Positions 35,913-44,500 of a stretch of 64,000 nucleotides of DNA are shown here, piece by piece. Below the pieces are notes generated by a model. That model made no database searches. It had not been told where the DNA came from and worked only from the letters and a program-made list of their open reading frames with translations. Source of the DNA: RUG572 sp964386385 (GTDB taxonomy: Bacteria > Verrucomicrobiota > Kiritimatiellia > RFP12 > UBA1067); NCBI GenBank assembly GCA_964386385.1, contig CAYLRN010000002.1:62001-126000 (forward strand), read 5' to 3'. Each line of letters starts with the position of its first letter. Within the stretch, counting starts at the first letter, position 1. The translations under genes and the position numbers were made by a program.

Positions 35913-38540
35913 ATGACAACCGCAAAGACCGCTCCCGCCGCCGCGATCGCGGCCCTTATCGCCATCGCGGCAGCTGCCGACGAACCCGGCAACGTCCTCG
36001 CCGACTACGAATTCGGGAACGTCGCCGCCGCCTGGGGCGCGGACTTGAATGCGGTCGAGGCGGGGCGGATTGAATCGTTCCGAGGCCTCTACGCACCGTT
36101 CAACCATCTCATCTGCCGGCGCGGGCAGACGTTTTCGCAGACGGTCTCCGTGGCGACAAACGCGGACTACGTGGCCGGCTGCGTCTACCTCGCCCCATAC
36201 GACGGACACGTCGCGCTCTCCGTCCCGCAGACCGGCGCGAGCGAAAAGATGCCGTCGGCGGCCGACTGGCGAGACGGGCGGCTCTGCTTCAACACCGGCA
36301 CGAACTCGACGACGTCCGTCGTGCTGTCGGCAAAGGCCGGCGCGGGCGTCGGACGGATATTCCTGCGCCCGCGCAATGAACTGGACCCCTGGCCCGGCGA
36401 GAGCAAAACGGCGGCAGACGGCCCGCTCATCCCGAACGGCTCGTTCGAGACCGGGCTATGGGGCTTTCAGATCTCAAGCCGCGAGGACGTGCGCCACACG
36501 CTGCGCGGGAAGCGGAGCGTCGCAATCGACACGATGTCGGCTGCGGCAGGCGTGGCGTCGCTCAGGATAGAGCTTCCGCAGATGCCGACGAACGCATTGA
36601 CGCCGACGGCGCTCGTGCAGTCCGTGCCGTTCCCCGTCGACCCGGCGGCGCGATATGTCGTCCGCTTCCACGCAAAGGCCGCCGGCGATGCGAGGATCGA
36701 CCTTGCGGGGACGCCGTTCTACGGAGTGAGGCCGACTTCCGAATGGAAGGAGTACCGCTCGCGTCCGGTCGCGCTGAAGCCGAAGCCGCATTTCGGGCCG
36801 TCGCATTTCCGCCTGGAGTTCTCCATTTCCGGCAGCGGCGCGACGGCCTGGCTGGACGGCATCGCCGCCGAGAGGGAGAATGCCCCGAACGCCGCCTCCG
36901 CGCCCGAGGCCGGCACGTGGTTCGACCGTCCGTTCAAGCTGTTCGCCGAAAACGAACGCGCAGTCGTCCATGCGGCCGCCGCAGACGCCGGGGCGGGCGC
37001 GTTCGACGGAAGCGCGGAGATCGCGGTCACGGATATTGACGGAAAGGCGGTGGCGCGCAAGAGGCGCGAATGCGCGTTCTCGGAGAACGGACGCTTCGCG
37101 TTCGACTGGGCAGTCCCAACGGAACGGACGGGCTACTACCACGTCGTCCTTTCGCTCTGCGACGCGCATGGGCGGGCTGTCGCCTCGAACGCGACGACAT
37201 ACGCCGTCCTTCCGCAGCCAAACGCCTTTCCGTACAAGCAGTCCGATGCGGGGGAGTTCGCGCGCCTCTTCGAGTGGGGACCACGCAACGGACGCAGCGC
37301 CGGATGGGCGAACCTCAAGAACGGCGCCTCGTTCGAAGAAACGCTCGACGCGCTTTCGCTCATGGGCGTGAAGTGGATCCGGACGATGGGGCTGCAGTGG
37401 TTCAACGAGGAGGTGGAGGACGGACGCAGCGAGTACGTCTTCGACGACGTCCTGAACCGCATCCGCGAACGCGGCTTCGGCGTGTTCGTGGAGATGATGT
37501 CGCACGGCATACCCAAATGGGCCGCGGCGAGAACGGTCGACCACAAAATCCTGCGCGGACGCGAAATGCCCTGCACAAACACAGTCCGCCGCTACGCCCG
37601 CGCTTTCGCAGGACACTACGCGGGCCACGTGGACGCCATCAACCTGATCAACGAGATGTCGGGGCTGTGGCCGGAGGAGTACGTGGAGATCCTTCGCGCC
37701 GTCCGCGCCGGATTCGACGACGCGAAGTCGGGCATCATGCTGCAGGGCCCCGGCTGGGAACTGCCGCCGCCCGACGCGGAAGAGTCGCACTGGACAAGAC
37801 GCGCCTTCGCTCTTGGACTCGACCGCCTGACGGACGGATTCGGAATCCACCAATACGATTTCGGACACTGGGCGGGCGACGTCGGGCATCTCTCGACAAT
37901 CCCGATAGAAATCCGCCCCTTCCGCAAGGGACGCACGTGGGCGGAGGACTGCGCCCTTGCCGTCAGGCAGTACATGGAGACGAATCCCGGCAAGCCTGTC
38001 TGGGACACGGAGACCGGCAACCACTTCAACACGTTCGCGCCGTGGATGAAGTTCCCGAACGAGGTGAAGCGCGACTGGTACACGGAACGACTCGCGGCGG
38101 CAAGGATGATAAGGTACGCCGTCCTGAAGCGCAGCTACGGCGTCACGCGCTGGTTCCACTTCATGAACATGTTCTTCCTCCAGTACCATGCGCTCGACGC
38201 GATGAACTTCGACGGGACGCCGCGTTCCGGCGTCGCTGCGCTGGCCGTCTTCAGAAAGGAGATGGACGGGGCGAGATTTCTGTCCGGCGGACGCATCGGC
38301 GACACGCGCGCGCATGAGATCGCGTTCCGCCGCCCCGACGGCCGCCGCATCGCGGTCGCATGGGACGCGGAGCATGAAACGACCCCGCAGCCGCACAAAC
38401 CGCCCTTCCCGTCTCGCGCGTTCGACCTCGAAGGCCGCCCCGTCCCCGGCACGTCGATCGACGGCTCGCCGACATACTACCTTGAGATCAAGCAGTTAAG
38501 CGGTGAAGCGGCGAAGACCGGATTCCCTTCCGTTCCATAA
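35913..38540 (+). CDS. Secreted TIM-barrel glycoside hydrolase (clan GH-A type, GH39/GH42-like)
   Basis: The 875-residue protein has a signal peptide (residues 1-22, Ala-rich), an N-terminal carbohydrate-binding-like beta-sandwich (around 165-310, IPNGSFETGLWGFQISS), a further beta-rich module, and a catalytic barrel from about 450. The acid/base glutamate is probably Glu581 (AINLINEMSG) and the nucleophile Glu700 (VWDTETGNHF), the NE and WxTE pattern of clan A retaining enzymes. The conserved RTMGLQWFNEE and GFGIHQYDFGHWAG segments support this. It would cleave a plant or host glycan outside the cytoplasm. The family number cannot be fixed by eye. It has its own strong promoter and a repeat-protein gene 10 nt downstream. 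Confidence 0.85.
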   Translation: MTTAKTAPAAAIAALIAIAAAADEPGNVLADYEFGNVAAAWGADLNAVEAGRIESFRGLYAPFNHLICRRGQTFSQTVSVATNADYVAGCVYLAPYDGHVALSVPQTGASEKMPSAADWRDGRLCFNTGTNSTTSVVLSAKAGAGVGRIFLRPRNELDPWPGESKTAADGPLIPNGSFETGLWGFQISSREDVRHTLRGKRSVAIDTMSAAAGVASLRIELPQMPTNALTPTALVQSVPFPVDPAARYVVRFHAKAAGDARIDLAGTPFYGVRPTSEWKEYRSRPVALKPKPHFGPSHFRLEFSISGSGATAWLDGIAAERENAPNAASAPEAGTWFDRPFKLFAENERAVVHAAAADAGAGAFDGSAEIAVTDIDGKAVARKRRECAFSENGRFAFDWAVPTERTGYYHVVLSLCDAHGRAVASNATTYAVLPQPNAFPYKQSDAGEFARLFEWGPRNGRSAGWANLKNGASFEETLDALSLMGVKWIRTMGLQWFNEEVEDGRSEYVFDDVLNRIRERGFGVFVEMMSHGIPKWAAARTVDHKILRGREMPCTNTVRRYARAFAGHYAGHVDAINLINEMSGLWPEEYVEILRAVRAGFDDAKSGIMLQGPGWELPPPDAEESHWTRRAFALGLDRLTDGFGIHQYDFGHWAGDVGHLSTIPIEIRPFRKGRTWAEDCALAVRQYMETNPGKPVWDTETGNHFNTFAPWMKFPNEVKRDWYTERLAAARMIRYAVLKRSYGVTRWFHFMNMFFLQYHALDAMNFDGTPRSGVAALAVFRKEMDGARFLSGGRIGDTRAHEIAFRRPDGRRIAVAWDAEHETTPQPHKPPFPSRAFDLEGRPVPGTSIDGSPTYYLEIKQLSGEAAKTGFPSVP

Positions 38541-38550
38541 AGGAGACAAA

Positions 38551-38991
38551 ATGAAAGACGTTCGCATTCTCATGACCATTCTGCTATGCGCCGGACTGGC
38601 GCCCGCGCTTCCCGCCCAGACGGCGCGGCAGACCTACCGCGATTCGATGGGCCGTGTGCAAGGTTCGTCCACGACAGACCGCAGCGGACGCACCACATAC
38701 CGCGATTCGATGGGCCGCGTACAGGGGACGGCAACGACAGACCGAAGCGGGCGCACCACATACCGAGATTCGATGGGGCGCGTGCAGGGCTCCGCAACGA
38801 CAGACCGAAGCGGACGCACCACATACCGCGATTCGATGGGGCGCGTACAGGGATCGGCAACCACCGACCGAAGCGGGCGCACCACATACCGAGATTCGAT
38901 GGGGCGCGTGCAGGGCTCCGCAACGACAGACCGAAGCGGACGCACCACCTACCGGGATTCGCTAGGCCGAGTGCAGGGAACGCGCCGCTGA
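38551..38991 (+). CDS. Secreted protein of 21-residue tandem repeats
   Basis: After a signal peptide (residues 1-24, ending ALPAQTA) the 146-residue protein consists of six copies of a 21-residue unit, TYRDSMGRVQGSATTDRSGR plus T, the last one truncated and ending GTRR. The pattern recalls YD/RHS-like beta repeats (YRDxxGR...TDRxGRT). The copies are nearly identical at DNA level, which indicates recent expansion. The start at 38551 follows AAGGAGA and lies 10 nt after the hydrolase gene, so the two are likely co-transcribed. A beta-rich fibrous surface or matrix role is a guess. Confidence 0.8.
   Translation: MKDVRILMTILLCAGLAPALPAQTARQTYRDSMGRVQGSSTTDRSGRTTYRDSMGRVQGTATTDRSGRTTYRDSMGRVQGSATTDRSGRTTYRDSMGRVQGSATTDRSGRTTYRDSMGRVQGSATTDRSGRTTYRDSLGRVQGTRR
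38632..38988 (+). repeat. 63-bp coding tandem repeat
   Basis: Five full units and a partial sixth have a 63-bp period; GATTC of the RDS codons recurs at 38641, 38704, 38767, 38830, 38893 and 38956. Units differ at only a few positions, mostly third bases. Confidence 0.92.
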
Positions 38992-39045
38992 CCCGCCGTT
39001 GCCGATTTCTCCCCTGCCCGACGAGTTATGGTATAATCCTCGTAC

Positions 39046-39861
39046 ATGAACACGAAAGCAACAATTGCCGTTGGCGTCGCGGCGCTGCTCTCAGGCGCGG
39101 CGATCGGCTACTTCTGCCGTCCCGCAACGCAGGACGCACAAGAAGGCGGCGGCGCGAAGGCCGCCGAGACGAAAGCGGCGCGCAAGACGTCGAAGAGCGC
39201 GGACGACGCCGCGCTGAACCGTCTGCGCCGGCGCATCCAGTCGCTTGAACGAGAACTTGCGGCGGCGCGCAATGCGTCCAAGGCGGAGGAAGCCCCCCGG
39301 CAGGAAGCCGAAAACGCCGCCGAGGCGAAGTCCGACAGGCCGCGGACGCGCCGCTTCCGGCCGCCGTCGCCGGAGGAGATGCGCGCGGAACTTGAGGAAA
39401 TCCGCAAGAACGACCCGCAGCGCTACGCCCAGATGACAAACCGCCACGAGACGATGAAGCGCCATCGCCTTGAGCGCGCGCAGGGAAGACTGGACATTCT
39501 CGGCAGCGTCGACACGTCGCGCTTCTCGCAGGGGCAGAAGGCGGTGCACGAACAGTACCAGGACGCGGTCGTCCGCCGCGAAGAACTGCGCGAACTGATG
39601 GACCCGGCGAACGCCGACGTCACGGAGGAGCAGCGCCGGTCGATGTTCGAGGAAATGCGCGGACTGGACCGGCAGATCCGCGAACTCGCCGAATCGGAGC
39701 GCGACACGCTTCTCACGCAGACCGTCGAAGACCTCGGCGTCCGGGGCGACGCGCTGCAGGACACGGTCGAGGCAGTCAAGGCGATCTACGAGGCCACGCA
39801 GACACGCGACGGCCACGGCGGTCCGCCCTCAGGCCCTCCGCCCGGCGGCGGCCCACGCTGA
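39046..39861 (+). CDS. Membrane-anchored coiled-coil protein of unknown function
   Basis: The 271-residue protein has an N-terminal signal anchor (residues 7-24, VGVAALLSGAAIGYFC), an Ala/Lys/Glu-rich helical stretch with heptad character (about 50-85), a basic linker (RPRTRRFRPPSPEEMRAE) and a long helical region to about 250, ending in a Gly/Pro tail (GGPPSGPPPGGGPR). The helical region with repeated Arg/Glu pairs resembles Spy/CpxP-type or heavy-metal-resistance periplasmic helical proteins only loosely. I do not recognise the family. It is likely anchored in the inner membrane and faces the periplasm. Confidence 0.7.
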   Translation: MNTKATIAVGVAALLSGAAIGYFCRPATQDAQEGGGAKAAETKAARKTSKSADDAALNRLRRRIQSLERELAAARNASKAEEAPRQEAENAAEAKSDRPRTRRFRPPSPEEMRAELEEIRKNDPQRYAQMTNRHETMKRHRLERAQGRLDILGSVDTSRFSQGQKAVHEQYQDAVVRREELRELMDPANADVTEEQRRSMFEEMRGLDRQIRELAESERDTLLTQTVEDLGVRGDALQDTVEAVKAIYEATQTRDGHGGPPSGPPPGGGPR

Positions 39862-39887
39862 CGCGCCCCGCAGCCGAAAGCCATTTT

Positions 39888-39924
39888 GACAGAGGGCCCA
39901 TGCCACAAGCATGGGCCCTCTGTC
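39888..39924. terminator. Strong hairpin between convergent genes
   Basis: A perfect 16-bp stem (GACAGAGGGCCCATGC and its complement) surrounds a 5-nt loop. It lies between the plus-strand helical protein gene and the minus-strand toxin gene and overlaps the toxin stop codon. No clear U-tract follows on either strand, so termination efficiency is uncertain. Confidence 0.6.
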
Positions 39925-40240
39925 ATTGAAGACGAAGAAGCGAACGGTATTCGCGCTTTGCGCACAGGACTCTGTCGACGAACACATCGGACTCCGAGAC
40001 TCGGTAGAAGACCAGGTAGTTCCGAACTCCGAGAAAACGATACTCGTCGGCGGCGAACGGCAGATTGTCGACTATGCTGCCGATGAACGGGAACTTCTCC
40101 AGTTCCTCTACCCCGTCAAGAATGTCCTCAATGGTTGTTTTCGCCGCAGAGGGATTTCTCAATTCATTGGCGATGTAGTCGAATATTTCGTCGAGATCCC
40201 GCAGGGAGAGGGGAGAATAGTGCAGTCGCCTTTCAGACAT
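39923..40240 (-). CDS. RelE/ParE-type toxin
   Basis: The 105-residue protein has the ParE-like pattern YSPLSLRDLDEIFDYIANEL at the N-terminus and the core YRFLGVRNYLVFYRV near residue 70, then VFVDRVLCAKREY. ParE/RelE toxins act on gyrase or on ribosome-bound mRNA; which one applies here cannot be told. The start at 40240 overlaps the end of the antitoxin gene by 8 nt, the normal type II toxin-antitoxin arrangement. Confidence 0.88.
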   Translation of the reverse strand: MSERRLHYSPLSLRDLDEIFDYIANELRNPSAAKTTIEDILDGVEELEKFPFIGSIVDNLPFAADEYRFLGVRNYLVFYRVSESDVFVDRVLCAKREYRSLLRLQ

Positions 40241-40490
40241 TCGCCCTCTCCGCAAGACGGCGACGCATCTCCGTTCTGCCAATCCACCCATCTTTCTCTC
40301 CGGAAATACGACCGCGCATGAGTTCCATGTTCAGCCTAACGGCGCACTCTACAGCATCATAGTCTGAAATGTCAAGAAGCACATAGCGGCCTGTCCCATT
40401 TTTCGTAAGATAGACAGGGCTTCCACGCCTGACGTCCTTAAGAACCTCTGGATAGTTCCGCAAATCTGAGACTGGCTTGATCAATGGCAT
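40233..40490 (-). CDS. Phd/YefM-type antitoxin
   Basis: The 85-residue protein has the Phd/YefM DNA-binding N-terminus (PVSDLRNYPEVLKDVRRG, then PVYLTKNGTGRYVLLD) and a C-terminal helix that would wrap the toxin. The start at 40490 is chosen because GGAG lies 7 nt upstream; an earlier ATG at 40496 is too close to it. It would repress its own promoter and neutralise the downstream ParE-like protein. Confidence 0.9.
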   Translation of the reverse strand: MPLIKPVSDLRNYPEVLKDVRRGSPVYLTKNGTGRYVLLDISDYDAVECAVRLNMELMRGRISGEKDGWIGRTEMRRRLAERANV

Positions 40491-40515
40491 TGTCATTCTC
40501 CAAATCTTTCGATGA

Positions 40516-40544
40516 ATCATACCACGTTTTCATCAAGCCATCAA
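40516..40544 (-). promoter_or_regulatory. Promoter of the toxin-antitoxin operon
   Basis: On the minus strand TTGATG (40544-40539), a 17-nt spacer and TATGAT (40521-40516) lie 26 nt before the antitoxin start. Confidence 0.65.
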
Positions 40545-40630
40545 GAATCGCCTTTTTCGCCGTCCGTTGGACATGGGAATTTCGCCTCCACTTCCGACAA
40601 TGCCCGCGAGGCCGACACGGAAGCCCAGAA

Positions 40631-40657
40631 TCGGGAGGGCGCGTGTCCTCACGCGCC
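40631..40657 (+). repeat. REP-like hairpin, copy C
   Basis: Head TCGGGAGGG leads into the stem GGCGCGTG, the loop TCCT and the stem CACGCGCC (8 perfect pairs), matching copies A, B and D in head and loop. Confidence 0.7.
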
Positions 40658-40670
40658 GAACACGGACGTC

Positions 40671-40854
40671 TTTCGTCCGCGCCGTAATCTCATTCATTCG
40701 ATCTCTGCGTGAAGTGCCATGCCGCCATTCGTTTCCACACCTCCGTTCAATTCCCTCATTTTCACTCGTGAGATTACGGCGCGGACGAAATCGCGCCGCC
40801 ACCGCAACGGACGAAAACGGACTGGACGCGAATGAGACTACGGCGCGGACGAAA
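40671..40854. repeat. 22-bp repeat in inverted and direct copies
   Basis: TTTCGTCCGCGCCGTAATCT plus CA at 40671-40692 is perfectly inverted at 40769-40790 and appears again, with one change, at 40833-40854 in the same orientation as the second copy. The first two can form a 22-bp stem with a 76-nt loop. Confidence 0.85.
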
Positions 40855-40970
40855 TAAAATCCATATTGAAGTCCTCAGTGCGAACCCAATCGCAAAATCG
40901 CAAATTCCCTGGCAATGATGCGGTTTTGGAAATTCCAGCCCGAAAAGTCAAACGGATGCAAACACTCCGC

Positions 40971-41000
40971 AACCACCGCATTTATATAAATGCGGTGGCT
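40971..41000. repeat. Dispersed 26-bp palindrome, copy 2
   Basis: The core 40973-40998 is a perfect 26-bp palindrome: CCACCGCATTTAT followed by its exact reverse complement. It shares TCCGCAACCACCG on its left with copy 1 at 24215-24244. Confidence 0.8.
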
Positions 41001-41200
41001 GCCGCGAAACGCCCTGCCGTCTCTTCTGCCGATGGGAGAATGGGCAATCGCGCCATTGCCAGTTTCTCCCCATTCGGCTTGCCTAGTCGGGCAGAATATG
41101 CTAACATGAGGATAAAAACAGCCATTTTGAAAACAGGCGTTTTGGAAACGACTGCTTCTTCCGGTTCTGGTTCCGCTTCGTCTTCAAATGCCGGGGGCTG

Positions 41201-41539
41201 ATGGAACTTGAACGCTACGACCGGATGCGGCAGATTGCCATGAGGGACTTCGACGTCTTTTCAGGCTATGCGCTGAAACGATATTTTCACTGGAAATTCA
41301 TCGAGGACGAGACCTATACGGCCATGGGCGCATGGTGGAACAGGAAAGGCGAAAACGAAATCGACCTCGTGTGCGACGACGAGTTCGAGAACCGGCTTGA
41401 TTTCTGCGAAGTGAAACGCGACGCAACGCGAGTCGACATGACGGCATTGGCCGTCAAGTCCGAAGCGTTCCTGGCGGCGAATCCGTCATTGCGGCAGCGC
41501 ACCATCCATCTGCGGGCGCTGTCGCTGGCTGACGTCTGA
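41201..41539 (+). pseudogene. Orphan C-terminal PD-(D/E)XK domain of a DUF234-type AAA ATPase
   Basis: The 112 residues match the C-terminal half of archaeal-type AAA ATPases with a DUF234 domain: SGYALKRYFHWKFIEDETYT, GAWWNRKGENEIDLVCDDEF and RLDFCEVKRDATRVDM, the latter two giving the EIDLV...EVK nuclease-like core. The N-terminal ATPase domain with Walker motifs is absent upstream in all frames. There is no convincing ribosome-binding site, so this is most likely a remnant left by deletion. It lies downstream of a repeat-rich region. Confidence 0.75.
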
Positions 41540-41542
41540 ACG

Positions 41543-44500
41543 CTAGCGGAGGATGATGTATAGGCCGGCGCGGAGAAGCCAGGCGGACTTGCCGCGCGAT
41601 CCGACGCGAAAGTTCGCCGCGCCGTCGCCACACAGATTCCATGCCGGCGCGGAGACGGCCTCGCCAGCCCAATCGAGAATCTTCGCCTCGCCGGACGGAT
41701 ACGGCGCCGGCGCGAAGTCCACCGCGCCAAGCGACACGGCACCCGCAACGGAGAAGAGCGGGAAGTCCGCCAGGTCGCCGCCCGACCAGACGCGCGTCCA
41801 GCCGACGGTCCCCGCCGTCTCCAAGGCGCCGAGCGCAAGCGTCCCGGCGGCGTGTTCGAGGCGTGCGCCGTCCGCCATCGCAAGAGTCGCGTCCGCGTCC
41901 GTCACGGGCGTCGCGGGCGTCCCGACGAGCCATTCCGGCGGCGTGGCCGAACCGTCGCCCTTGTCCAGCCACTTCTTGCGCAGATACGCGAAGAGCTCCC
42001 GTTCCTCGTCCACCGTCAGCGGCTCCGTCGTCGCGATGAACTCCGCCACGTCGCCGTACCAGCAGCGGTTGGACTTGTTCCCCACCCCCCACCACTGCGG
42101 CTTGCCGCCGGCCGCCACGCGCGAACCGAGATGGACGAGGTCTATGGCGAACGGCTCGCTGGCGGTTTCGATCATCGCGCGAGGCACGGCGGCCGTCCGC
42201 GTCGCGTTCGTCTCGAAAGCGGCCATCGCCGCGTTGGTCAGGCTGTGGAGGACGAAGATGAACGGTTCGCCCGTCTGCGGCGTCTTCGCGTCAAGCGACC
42301 AGTCGCCCAGGTCGACGCGAGTGTTGGACACGCTGTTCTCCTCCGTCATGGCGATGCCCGGCACGCCCTCGTCGGAGAACGTCGCCGCCGTGTTGCCGAA
42401 CGCGAACGGTCCGCCCCACTTGCCAAGGCCGGCGCCGGTCTGCGTGTCCGCGGGGTTCAGCTCCCATTTCGTCCGGCGTCCGACGAAGTAGACGCTCAGC
42501 GAACGCGGCGCGGAATGGTTGGTGTAGGAATCGAGCGCAAGGCAGGAACTGCCGTCGAACGCGAAGACCGGATTGCCGTTGAGGCCGTCCGCCTTCAGTT
42601 CCGGGCCGTACGGGACGGCGTTAGCGCTCGCCCGCCAGCTGCGGCGGAAAGAGCCGCCGGCCGCGCCCTTGTTGACGGCGTTCGTGACGCGGCCGTCCGC
42701 GTCAAGCGTCCGCGCATCTTCGTCCGCCGCGTCCACCCACACGTCCACGCGCGACGGAAGACGTCCCGCGCGCAGGGTCAGCGTCCCCTCGTCCACGCGC
42801 ATGGCAAGCCCGCCCGAAGCGGCGCCGCCGAAGCGCAGCGTCCCCGCGCCGGACTTCACGACGCCCTGCGCCACGCCGTCCGCCGCCGCGCCGTTCACGA
42901 CGACCGCCGCCTCCGCGCCGGCAGGCACGGACACCTTTGCGGCCGCCGCCAGTTCGCGGCGCGCATCGTCCGCGGCATCCAGCCCCGCGCCAAGCCACTT
43001 GTTGCGAAGGTACGTCTCGATTGCCGTGCGTTCCATGTCGGTCAGCATCCGCGAGAAGACGAGGACTTCGCCAATCTCGCCGATGTACATCCGGTTCTGC
43101 GTCGCGTCGGTGCGAACCTGCGGCAGGCCCTTTGTCAGGCGGCCGCCGATGCAGACGCGGTCGATCTCGCAGTTCAGCCGCGCGGAGCCAACATCCCCCG
43201 TCTTGCAGAAGACGCCCGCGACGTCCGCAAGCCACACGGCGGTCGCGGACTTCTTCGTATCCGCGTCGCGCCACGAATGGGTGACATACGGACTGCCCAC
43301 CTTGAAGCCCGCGCCGCTGATGCCATACTGGCCGCCGGCGAAAGTGTAGAGAGTGTCGATCGTGCTTCCGCCGTGCTGGAAGGAAAGACCGCCGAGCGCC
43401 TGGTTGTCGTCGCCCGTCTTGTCCGACAGCGCCGTCGGTGCGCGGGCCATCATGGAGAAGGGGCCGCCCCACTTGCCCTTGCCGCCTGAATTCTCCCAGC
43501 TAGTCCAGCGCGAAACGATGAAGACGCTCGCCGCCGCGCCGTAGTTCGTGTAGACGTCCGTCACGAGCGCGTTCGTCCCTGCGAAGAAGAGCGATCCGCG
43601 TCCGCCGATTCCAGAGGCGGCGAACGTCGGCGCCGCGGCGCTTCCCAGACTGCCCGTCGGCTTGACGAACGAGCCGCCCGCCGTGCCGAGGTTGGGGACG
43701 GACGCCACCGTCTCGCCATTCGTCGCCGCGAGGCGCGAGGCGTCGAGCCAGAGGTCCGCCGACGCGCAGATTCCGGCAAGCGGATCAAGCGCGGACGAAA
43801 CGCGCACCCCGTCGTCCAGCACGAGTTCCGCGTTCTTCGCGACGCGCACCGTCGCCTTTTCCGATACGACGACGCCCAGTCCCAGTTCCACCACGCCGGA
43901 CTCGACAGCGAAGAGACCGGTGATGGAAAGCGGTTTCAGGAAGCGCACACGGCCGGCGCCGCGCTTCGTCAGCCCGCTTTCGATGTCCACCGGCACGGCG
44001 ACATTCGCGCGGACGCCGGGGCAGACCATCGCGTCAACCTCGAACGTCGCGCCGTCGCGCACGTCGAAGACGGTCGGAAAACCGGACTGCGTGCCGTTCC
44101 AGTGCCCCGCGTGGACGACGCGTGCCTCCAGACGCGAGGGACGCCCGTCCGCCGAGGGCAGGACGGTGACCGTGCCGTTCAGTCCGAACCCCTTCCACGT
44201 CCGACCGCCCTCCAGCGGCTCAGACGAGGAGACAAACTGCCCGTACCCCGCGCGCAGGACGCCTCCTCGCAACACGACGTCTCCAATGGGCGTGTGGGCC
44301 TGCACTGTGAACGTTTCAATGACCGCGCCCTCGTGCGCCTCGAGGACGATTGCGGGCTTCGCGCCGTAGCCGCAGAACATGTCGCCCGAGCCGAACTTGA
44401 GACGGCCCTCGTGGACAATCCACCGCGCGCCGGCCTTAAGGTACGTCGTGCCGTCGCTCGCGCTAATGAAACTGGACGCCGACCACGTGCCGCCGCCGGT

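Larger units (their letters stand above)
40545..41200. other. Gene-free region rich in palindromic repeats
   Basis: This stretch between the toxin-antitoxin promoter and the orphan nuclease domain holds REP-like copy C, a 22-bp inverted/direct repeat set (40671-40854) and the second copy of the 26-bp palindrome (40971-41000). The open frames here are low-complexity shadows; I see no supportable gene. Confidence 0.6.

Noticed and set aside
36474..38396. 640-residue minus-strand frame opposite the glycoside hydrolase
   Set aside because: Shadow; the plus strand has the signal peptide, catalytic motifs and a consensus promoter.
38570..38948. Minus-strand repeat proteins opposite the 21-residue repeat gene
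   Set aside because: Open only because the repeat unit lacks stops in several frames; no signal peptide or ribosome-binding site.
38632..38988. Possible CRISPR array
   Set aside because: The 63-bp units are contiguous coding repeats without unique spacers.
40671..40854. Insertion sequence ends
   Set aside because: No transposase gene lies between or near the repeats, and no target-site duplication is visible.
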